From contig DVJL01000013.1 in assembly GCA_018716805.1 (NCBI GenBank), positions 1-63,338 of the forward strand: a stretch of 63,338 bases of DNA, in the 5' to 3' direction. The DNA is from Candidatus Faecivicinus avistercoris. Its GTDB lineage: Bacteria > Bacillota > Clostridia > Christensenellales > Aristaeellaceae. Under the pieces are notes generated by a model. That model saw nothing but the letters and a program-made list of their open reading frames with translations. It made no database searches and was not told where the DNA came from. The translations under genes and the position numbers were made by a program. Below, one piece after another: positions 53,304 to 59,460 of this stretch; positions within the stretch are counted from its first letter, which is position 1, and every line of letters starts with the position of its first letter.

Positions 53304-53455
53304 CGCTGACCCGCGATCCGGAACCGCTCAAGCGCCTGTATGAAAAGGGCCGCGCGGACGGCAAGGCAATTGGGGATTTCCTGGAAAGAGAGCAAAGCGA
53401 GATAACGGAGGCAATCCCTCATGGCGAGCAATACATTGCAAAAAACGCTCATTGA
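53303..53455 (+). pseudogene. 3' fragment of an unidentified gene (possibly patatin-like)
   Basis: From the junction rightward, a frame reading TLTRDPEPLKRLYEKGRADG and ending in KNAH and a stop looks like a real protein C-terminus: it has ordinary composition and carries the ribosome site of the next gene inside it. The LYEKGRADG ending recalls the tails of patatin-like phospholipases, but 50 residues are too few to be sure. Its 5' part is missing at the same point where the AI-2E gene is cut. Confidence 0.45.
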
Positions 53456-54434
53456 GACCTTTATGCGAAAGGCCCTGCGCGACATCAACGATTCTCCGGA
53501 GCGCAATACCCGCAATCTTGTGGACATGGCGCTGAATTTCAGCAAGGGACGGTTTCAGACGAGGTTCTTCCAAAGCGCCCAGCGGCTTTTGAGCGACGAA
53601 CGCAGCGCATACTACCCGCTTGTGCGCAATGTGGCGCAGAACGTTGACCACGAACGCCTGCTCCGATTTGGCATGAACCTCGGCTACAACGGCTGCACGC
53701 TGGGCGCGAACAGGATACGAGAAATCGAAGCGGCAGACGGGTTCAACATCCCGTGGGCGCTGTTTCTGGAGATCGGCAGCCCGACTTTTCCCAAGCACAG
53801 CGGCGCGTATGACTCTCTGCTCCGGCAGGGAAAGGAACTGGGAATTTACACATGGTTTCTGCGCGCAAACGGGTTCTCCGACAGCCTGTTCGACCTGATA
53901 GCCTGCCATGAAGACTGCGCGTTCATCCTCTTTTGCGAGCCGGACGGCGCCTTTGAGCGGGTGATGGACAGGGCCGCCGGACTGAACCATCTGATGCTCA
54001 GCATCGCGCTTGAAGATCAGACCGAAGCGGCCTGCAGGCGCCTGCGCGAACGGAAAATGCTGTATGCGATCCACATGGAGTATTCGCCGGAAAATATGAA
54101 GGATATTTTGAACGACAACCTCCTCTACGACACGCAGCGCATGAACGCGGCCTTCACATCCTTCATGCCCGCCCAAAGCTGCACGCGCGGAGAGCAGGCG
54201 ATCCTCTATGACTACATTCTGCGCAAACGCGAGGAACAGGAATTCCCGACGATCCTGTGGGAAATCGTTCGGGATGTGTTTGAGATCGATGCGGTCATCT
54301 CCGACGACGGGTGCTCCGCAGGCTTCCGGCCGGACGGCTCCTTTTTCACATTGGCCCATCAGCACGAGCCCGGCGACTGCAACCTGTTTTCCTCAGACCT
54401 GAAGGCCATACTGATGCGCAGCCTGAAAAAATGA
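53421..54434 (+). CDS. Conserved hypothetical protein
   Basis: I do not recognise this 337-residue soluble protein. It has an N-terminal helical part (FMRKALRDINDSPERNTRNLVDMALNFSKGRFQ), a region suggesting a TIM-barrel-like radical SAM relative without the cysteine triad (LRFGMNLGYNGCTLGANRIREIEAADGFNIPWALFLEIG, LGIYTWFLRANGF), and a C-terminal part with several cysteines (ISDDGCSAGF, EPGDCNLF). The tail DGCSAG... pattern resembles a SPASM-type metal site. GGAGG lies nine bases before the ATG, inside the preceding gene fragment, so it was probably the second gene of an operon that lost its first gene. Confidence 0.7.
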   Translation: MASNTLQKTLIETFMRKALRDINDSPERNTRNLVDMALNFSKGRFQTRFFQSAQRLLSDERSAYYPLVRNVAQNVDHERLLRFGMNLGYNGCTLGANRIREIEAADGFNIPWALFLEIGSPTFPKHSGAYDSLLRQGKELGIYTWFLRANGFSDSLFDLIACHEDCAFILFCEPDGAFERVMDRAAGLNHLMLSIALEDQTEAACRRLRERKMLYAIHMEYSPENMKDILNDNLLYDTQRMNAAFTSFMPAQSCTRGEQAILYDYILRKREEQEFPTILWEIVRDVFEIDAVISDDGCSAGFRPDGSFFTLAHQHEPGDCNLFSSDLKAILMRSLKK

Positions 54435-54479
54435 CGGGATAGAGCGCTGGGCTCTCCGGCGCTCTGCCTGCCCAAAAGG

Positions 54480-54789
54480 ATCTCAAGGTGCGGCGGCGAA
54501 CGACCGACAGCAGATTCAGCTTGCGCATCACGCGCAGGATCGCCTTGACATTCACCAACTTCCCGCTCTGGCGCTGAATCCAGCGCCGAACGCGGCGAAT
54601 GCCGTAGGTCTGCTTGCTCTGCCGCTGGCATGCCACGACCAGGTCAACCAACCACTGATCCTTTGCTCCTTTCTGCTGCCGGTTCCTCCAGGCATAATAT
54701 CCGCTGCGGCTTACTTCAAACACTTCGCACATGGCTTCTATGCTGTATTTTCCGCGGAATCGCTCAATCACCCGATCCTTCAATTTCAC
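54480..54789 (-). pseudogene. IS3-family transposase orfB, N-terminal fragment
   Basis: The fragment encodes the HTH_21 region: IERFRGKYSIEAMCEVFEVSRSGYYAW, SKQTYGIRRVRRWIQRQ, VKAILRVMRKLNLLSVVRRR. About 105 of an expected 280 residues remain. It starts at a GTG overlapping the orfA stop by GTGA. The frame runs on past the break but reads unrelated sequence. Confidence 0.85.
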
Positions 54790-55088
54790 CTCCTTCCAGC
54801 TTCGGACAGAAAATTTCGCAGCAACTCCACCTGCATTCGCAGCTTTGCCAACTCATTGTGCTGTTTTTCTTCTTCGCCGGCCGGTTCCTTGCAGCGGCGT
54901 CCCTTGGAACGCGGAATGTATCCAGCTGCCAGCAATCGTTCCTTCCTTCGCTGTCGTTCCATCAGGCTCTTCACCTGCCGCCTTTCCAGACCATAGCTGG
55001 CTGCGATTTCGCCATAGGTCTCCCCTTGATTATGTCGCTCTCGCACAATTTCAACCAATTGCCCCACCTTTGTGTACTTTCGTGTCAT
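54786..55088 (-). CDS. IS3-family transposase orfA
   Basis: The 100-residue protein has a helix-turn-helix (TYGEIAASYGLERRQVKSLMER) and a C-terminal leucine-zipper-like helix (LAKLRMQVELLRNFL), typical of OrfA in the IS150 subgroup. GGAGG precedes the ATG. OrfB follows with a 4-base overlap; I saw no A6G slippery run. Confidence 0.9.
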   Translation of the reverse strand: MTRKYTKVGQLVEIVRERHNQGETYGEIAASYGLERRQVKSLMERQRRKERLLAAGYIPRSKGRRCKEPAGEEEKQHNELAKLRMQVELLRNFLSEAGRR

Positions 55089-55169
55089 ACAGAAAACCTC
55101 CTGTCGCAGTTTCTATTCTACGACAGGAAGCCACTATTTTCCTTTGTCCGTTGCTTGGGGGACTGTCCA

Positions 55170-55363
55170 CCTATTGATCAGGGCAATTTTCGCGTTTGCC
55201 GGCCTTTGCCAGCGATCTGAGGCCGCGCGCCAAATCGACGGAGCGCGGCTTGTTCAGCGATGCAGGTTCCATGGCGCAAGAATTCCGTCCGGCGCGGGAG
55301 TCCCTCCGCCTGCAAAGGCAGGCGACGGGCGTAGGCGAGCCGGACCGGCCAATTCATGCCGCA
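55170..55363. other. Spacer between the IS remnant and cobI
   Basis: No gene. It contains GC-rich inverted repeats (GCCGGCCTTTGCC, GCCTGCAAAGGCAGGC). No cobalamin riboswitch box (GCCACTG) is present. Confidence 0.5.
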
Positions 55364-56026
55364 TCACTTCCGGACTTCCCCGGGGCGGACGAGCACCGTT
55401 GAAAAGTAGGCCCGCCCATCGGCTTCGGCTTCTGAAAGCGGTCCCGCATACGCGCCCTCCATGCCGATGCTGCGCGCCAGATACATCTCCCGGCCCTCTC
55501 CGGCGGCGAGGATTTCCCGCAGATGGCCGCCGGCCTTCATGATTACGGCGCTTCCATCCGGCAGCGCGCGCCCCTCCTCAAAGCCCGGCAGGATTGTCAG
55601 CGTCTCGCGATCCTCGCACAGCGGCACGCACAGCTCCGCAGCCGCCGCGCACATCGCGGTCACGCCCGGAACGACGCGCACTTCAAACCGCGGCTTCAGC
55701 AACGCCATCAGGTAACTGCTCGTCGCATACAGCATGGGATCGCCGAGCACCAAATAGGCGACGTTCTCGCCGCGCCCGAGCCGTTCGGCCAGCGCGATTG
55801 CCGCCTGTTCATGCGCCTCCCGCCACGCCTCGCGCGGCCCGCGCATGGGCATCGGCAGCCGGAGCACCTCTTTGCCTTCCAGCAGGCTCGCCGCAATCGT
55901 CTCCGCCGCACCCGCACCGCCGCCCGACTTCGGAACCGCCACGACGTCCGCTTCGCGGATGATGCGAACCGCCTTCAGCGTCAACAGTTCCGGATCTCCC
56001 GGGCCCACTCCGACAAATGCAATCAT
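55364..56026 (-). CDS. cobI: Precorrin-2/cobalt-factor II C20-methyltransferase
   Basis: The 220-residue protein is a tetrapyrrole methylase: FVGVGPGDPELLTLKAVRII at the start, LVLGDPMLYATSSYLM, VVPGVTAMCAAAAELCVPLCEDRETLTILPG. It methylates C20 of the corrin precursor with SAM in cobalamin synthesis (CbiL/CobI). GGGAGG precedes the ATG. No other cob/cbi gene is in the window; its neighbour upstream is an ABC importer of the B12/siderophore type. Confidence 0.9.
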   Translation of the reverse strand: MIAFVGVGPGDPELLTLKAVRIIREADVVAVPKSGGGAGAAETIAASLLEGKEVLRLPMPMRGPREAWREAHEQAAIALAERLGRGENVAYLVLGDPMLYATSSYLMALLKPRFEVRVVPGVTAMCAAAAELCVPLCEDRETLTILPGFEEGRALPDGSAVIMKAGGHLREILAAGEGREMYLARSIGMEGAYAGPLSEAEADGRAYFSTVLVRPGEVRK

Positions 56027-56163
56027 CCAAGCGCCTCCCATCGCGCCGTCCAAAACCCGGCGGCGCTTTTTCAATTCCTTCGCCGGCCCAGCCTTTCATC
56101 GCGCGGCAGACTGCTCTTTCCGGCAGATGCCCGCGCTTCTCCGGCAGCGCAAACCGGCTTCGA

Positions 56164-56964
56164 TCACGCGCGCGGCAAATCGCCGCGGCCGCGCGCCGGG
56201 GCGAGCGCATACCGGCCTGCCGAAGTGCGCTCGATCTCCACGCCAAACGCATCCTGAATCGCGCCCGACGCGCACAGGTCATCCGGCGCGCCGGTCCCTT
56301 CGATCCGCCCATCCCGCATCAGCAGCACGTCGTCGGCGTATTCCAGCGCCAGCGCCAGGTCGTGCAGCACGACGGCCACCGCCCGTCCCTCGCCGCACAG
56401 CGCCGACAGCAGATCCATCAGCTGAAACTGCGCGCCGGGATCCAGATAGGTGGTCGGCTCGTCGAGCAGCATCGTGGGGGCCTGCTGCGCCAGCATCATC
56501 GCCAGATAGGCGCGCTGGCGCTCGCCGCCGGAGAGCTCGCTGACGAGCCGGTTCGCGCAGTCCTGCGCGCCGGCGCGCGCCAGCGCCGCGCGGACGATTT
56601 CGCGATCCGCCTCCGTCAGGCTTCGCCCCCAGCGCAGGTGGGGATAGCGCCCGTGCGCGACGAGCTGCTCCACGGGAATCGACGGCGTCAGCCGCGACTG
56701 CGGCATGTAGGACACGCGCGACGCCAGCGCCTTCGGCGAAAGCGAAGCGACGTCCATACCGCCGACGTAGACCGCGCCGCCGGAGGGCTTCAGCAGTCCC
56801 GCCGCGCACTTGAGCAGCGTCGACTTGCCGCAGCCGTTCGGCCCGATCAGCGCCGTCAGCCGGCCGGCGCGCACCTCGCAGCTCACGCCGTGCAGCCGCT
56901 CCGCGCCTCCATAGCCCGCGCGCACGCCCTCAAAGCGAAGCGCCGCGCCTCCCCCATTCGCCAT
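56164..56964 (-). CDS. ABC transporter ATP-binding protein, FecE/BtuD type
   Basis: The 266-residue ATPase has Walker A GPNGCGKSTLLK, Q-loop MPQSRLTP, signature LSGGERQRAYLAMMLAQ, Walker B MLLDEPTTYLD and the switch histidine in VVLHDL. It powers uptake of metal chelates such as heme, siderophore or cobalamin with the adjacent permease and binding protein. The ATG used has GAGAGG upstream; an ATG nine codons earlier would overlap the permease gene. Confidence 0.93.
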   Translation of the reverse strand: MANGGGAALRFEGVRAGYGGAERLHGVSCEVRAGRLTALIGPNGCGKSTLLKCAAGLLKPSGGAVYVGGMDVASLSPKALASRVSYMPQSRLTPSIPVEQLVAHGRYPHLRWGRSLTEADREIVRAALARAGAQDCANRLVSELSGGERQRAYLAMMLAQQAPTMLLDEPTTYLDPGAQFQLMDLLSALCGEGRAVAVVLHDLALALEYADDVLLMRDGRIEGTGAPDDLCASGAIQDAFGVEIERTSAGRYALAPARGRGDLPRA

Positions 56965-56977
56965 CGCCGCACCTCTC

Positions 56978-57973
56978 TCAAATGGAATCATGCCGGCCGC
57001 GCTTCTTCTGGCGGATCAGCAGCCACAGGAAGAACGGCGCGCCGAGAAACGAAAGCACGATGCCCACCGGAAGCTCATACGGCGCGAACGCCGTGCGCGC
57101 GATCAGGTCGCACAGCAAACAAAGCGCCGCGCCGAACACCGCCGAGACCGGCGCCGCCAGCCGCGCGTCCTCCTTCAGCAGCAGCTTGACCAGGTGCGGC
57201 GCAATCAGGCCGACGAAGCCGAGCAATCCCGCAAAGCTCACCGCCGCGCCGGCCAACATTGCCGCCGCGACGAGGAACACCGCCCGAAACCGCTCCACGC
57301 GAAGGCCCAAGCTGTGCGCGACGTCGTCGCCCAGCGCCATCAGCTCCATCTCCCGCCGGAATGCGACCGCAATCAAAAGCCCCAGCAGCCAGAACGGCAC
57401 AGCAAAGCCGATCTGCTTCATCGTCACCGCGGAAAACCCGCCGATCGAAAATGCCGACCGGCTGACCGCCGCGTCGGGCACCAGCGTGACGATGGCGTCC
57501 ATGCAGGCGCTCATCAGCGCGTTGACCGCCACGCCGGCGAGCACGATCGTCGTGCGCGAAGCGCCGGTCAATCGCGCCAGCGCATACACCGCAAACGCCG
57601 CCAGACACGCGCCGGCAAACGCCGCAACCGGCACCGCGCCCGACGCCGCCGGAAAAAACGCCATCACCACCAGCGCAGAAAGCCCCGCGCCGGAGTTGAT
57701 GCCGAGCACGCTCGGCGCGGCCAGCGGATTGCGCAATACCGATTGCAGCAGCGTTCCGGCCACCGCCAGCGCGCTGCCCGCCACCGCCGCCGCAGCGGCC
57801 CGCGGCAGCCGGACGTAGAAGAACACCCGCGCCGCGACGCTCTCGTGGTCGCCTGCAAACACCGCGCGCGCCATATCCGGCACCGAAACGCCGCTGGCGC
57901 CTAAGCAAAAGTTCGCCAGCGCCGCCGCGGCCAGCGCGGCCAACGCCGCCAGCAGCACGCGCCTACCGCGCAT
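56978..57973 (-). CDS. ABC transporter permease, FecCD/BtuC family
   Basis: The 331-residue membrane protein has about ten helices and FecCD signatures: RLPRAAAAAVAGSALAVAGTLLQSVLRNPLAAPSVLGINSGA, GDDVAHSLGL, and SFAGLLGFVGLIAPHLVKLLL. The gene overlaps the binding-protein gene by 11 bases, with GGAG at the right distance. Confidence 0.95.
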   Translation of the reverse strand: MRGRRVLLAALAALAAAALANFCLGASGVSVPDMARAVFAGDHESVAARVFFYVRLPRAAAAAVAGSALAVAGTLLQSVLRNPLAAPSVLGINSGAGLSALVVMAFFPAASGAVPVAAFAGACLAAFAVYALARLTGASRTTIVLAGVAVNALMSACMDAIVTLVPDAAVSRSAFSIGGFSAVTMKQIGFAVPFWLLGLLIAVAFRREMELMALGDDVAHSLGLRVERFRAVFLVAAAMLAGAAVSFAGLLGFVGLIAPHLVKLLLKEDARLAAPVSAVFGAALCLLCDLIARTAFAPYELPVGIVLSFLGAPFFLWLLIRQKKRGRHDSI

Positions 57974-58886
57974 ACAGCAGCTCCAGCATGAACGCATAGG
58001 CCTCCGCCCACCGGCCGTTGGGCCGGTAGTGGAACAGATCCCGGTCGAGCACGACATAGCGCCCCTCGCGCACCGCGGTGAGCGTCGACCACGCGGGGTT
58101 GCTCAGGAGCGTCTGCTCGAGCGCCCGCTCCGCCGCTTCAACGTCCGCGCCCATCGTAACCACGAAGATGTAATCCGGATCGGCGGCGAGGATCGCCTCC
58201 ATCGTCAGGTTTTCGAGCATGGAGGAATCGCTGTCGGCGATGTTCACAAGCCCCATGTCATCGAGGATATAGCCCGCCACGGTGCTCTCGCTGTCCTTCG
58301 CGCGCACGCTCGACGCATAGGCGCGCAGCAAGAGCGCCGTTCGCTCGCCGTAGCCCTCCGAGGCCTGCGCCGCCGCGATCATCTCCTCGATCGGCCGCTG
58401 CACCGAATCGACTTTCTCAGAATAGAGATCCTTCCGCCCGGTGAGCGACGTGAACGTCCGCAGCAGATCCATGTAGCCGCGCCAGTCGAGCATCGAAAAG
58501 TATCCGCACGGGATGCCCGCCGCCTCGAGCGTCTCGCCGATGGCGGGGTGCGCGGCGGTATCCGCCGAGAGGATCACGAAGTCCGGTTCGAGCGAAAACA
58601 GCAATTCCAGATTCGGCTCCGAATGGCTACCCAGATTCGCCACGCCGCCCTGCGCGAGCGCGCCGGGCGAATCGACGGCGTCCTCCGTCGTCCCCACGAG
58701 CGTGCCGCCCGCCTCGATCCAGACCTCGCCGTAGGAGCCGAGCAGCGCCACCGCGCGCTCGGGCGCCGCCTCGAACGCGACCTCGCGCCCCAGCGCGTCC
58801 GTGACCGACACCGTTCCCTCGGCGGGATGCGCCAGCAAAAGCCCCATCAGCATCAGGCAGATCACCGCGCGCAAACGTGCGTTCAT
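57963..58886 (-). CDS. Substrate-binding protein of a metal-chelate ABC importer (BtuF/FecB type)
   Basis: The 307-residue protein has a signal peptide (MNARLRAVICLMLMGLLLAHPAEG), then the type III binding-protein fold: VTDALGREVAFEAAPERAVALLGSYGEVW, LELLFSLEPDFVILS, IEEMIAAAQAS helix and GRYVVLDRDLFHYRPNGR. Ligand candidates are cobalamin, heme or siderophore; the adjacent cobI favours corrinoid, but no cobalamin riboswitch precedes it. The first gene of the three-gene operon. Confidence 0.9.
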   Translation of the reverse strand: MNARLRAVICLMLMGLLLAHPAEGTVSVTDALGREVAFEAAPERAVALLGSYGEVWIEAGGTLVGTTEDAVDSPGALAQGGVANLGSHSEPNLELLFSLEPDFVILSADTAAHPAIGETLEAAGIPCGYFSMLDWRGYMDLLRTFTSLTGRKDLYSEKVDSVQRPIEEMIAAAQASEGYGERTALLLRAYASSVRAKDSESTVAGYILDDMGLVNIADSDSSMLENLTMEAILAADPDYIFVVTMGADVEAAERALEQTLLSNPAWSTLTAVREGRYVVLDRDLFHYRPNGRWAEAYAFMLELLYAR

Positions 58887-58935
58887 CCGCATCTCTCCTC
58901 GCGTCCATACTCGCGGCCCGGCCGCATTCCCGCCC

Positions 58936-58964
58936 ATTATATCACAATTCCCCGCCCGCGTAAA
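58936..58964 (-). promoter_or_regulatory. Promoter of the ABC importer operon
   Basis: Leftward TTTACG, 17-base spacer and perfect TATAAT, about 45 bases before the start; too short a leader for a riboswitch. Confidence 0.75.
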
Positions 58965-59007
58965 CCGACAATCTCTGTGTCCAACGGCGAATTAACCGAA
59001 ATCATTG

Positions 59008-59036
59008 TTGACATATGTTCATATCTGGTGTACGAT
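59008..59036 (+). promoter_or_regulatory. Promoter of DUF134-oxidoreductase operon with an internal inverted repeat
   Basis: Perfect TTGACA, 17-base spacer and TACGAT. The spacer contains the inverted repeat ATATG-TT-CATAT (59013-59024), a likely repressor site. Confidence 0.75.
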
Positions 59037-59094
59037 GGAACCAGAGCGGGCACCGCCGCGCTCAGGAGATCGGAGGAGAAAGGAGGCGGCCGCC

Positions 59095-59460
59095 ATGGCA
59101 CGGCCATTCAAGCAAAGGTGCATCTGTTCCGTGCCGAAGGTCACGTCGTTCGTCCCGGAGGGCCAGCCAGCCGAGGGAACGGTGCGCATCGGCTATGACG
59201 AATACGAAGTCCTGCGCCTGATGGACTTCCGAAAGATGACGCAGGCCGAGTGCGCCGAGCGGATGGGCATCTCGCGCGCGACGGTCGCGCGGATGTACGA
59301 GCGCGCGCGGCAGGCGGTCGTGGAGGCGCTGGTGTTGGGCAGGCGCCTGAAGATCGAGGGCGGCGACGTCCTCGTCTGTCCGAGAATGAAGCCCGAGTGC
59401 ATCGACGAACCCTTTTGCTGTCACAGACGAAACGAGAAAGATGGAGGGATGGCTGAATGA
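59095..59460 (+). CDS. DUF134 family DNA-binding protein
   Basis: The 121-residue protein has a sigma-70 region 4-like helix-turn-helix (DFRKMTQAECAERMGISRATVARMYERARQAVVEAL) and conserved cysteines at both ends (RCICSVPKV; CPRMKPECIDEPFCC), as in the DUF134 family. It may sense metal, sulfide or redox state and control its own operon; this is inference. AAAGGAGG precedes the ATG. Its stop overlaps the next start by ATGA. Confidence 0.9.
   Translation: MARPFKQRCICSVPKVTSFVPEGQPAEGTVRIGYDEYEVLRLMDFRKMTQAECAERMGISRATVARMYERARQAVVEALVLGRRLKIEGGDVLVCPRMKPECIDEPFCCHRRNEKDGGMAE

Larger units (their letters stand above)
54480..55169 (-). mobile_element. IS3-family insertion sequence, truncated in orfB
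   Basis: One end is visible as TGGACAGTCCCCC read leftward from 55169, followed by orfA and the first third of orfB. The element stops at about 54480, where the sequence changes to the 3' flank of the hypothetical gene (AGAGCGC/GCGCTCT hairpin). The DDE catalytic domain is lost, so it cannot transpose by itself. Confidence 0.8.

Noticed and set aside
54786..54795. Programmed -1 frameshift between IS3 orfA and orfB
   Set aside because: The usual A6G slippery run is not present; the GTGA overlap suggests reinitiation instead.
55170..55363. Cobalamin riboswitch near cobI
   Set aside because: The B12-box consensus is absent, and the spacer lies downstream of cobI, not upstream.
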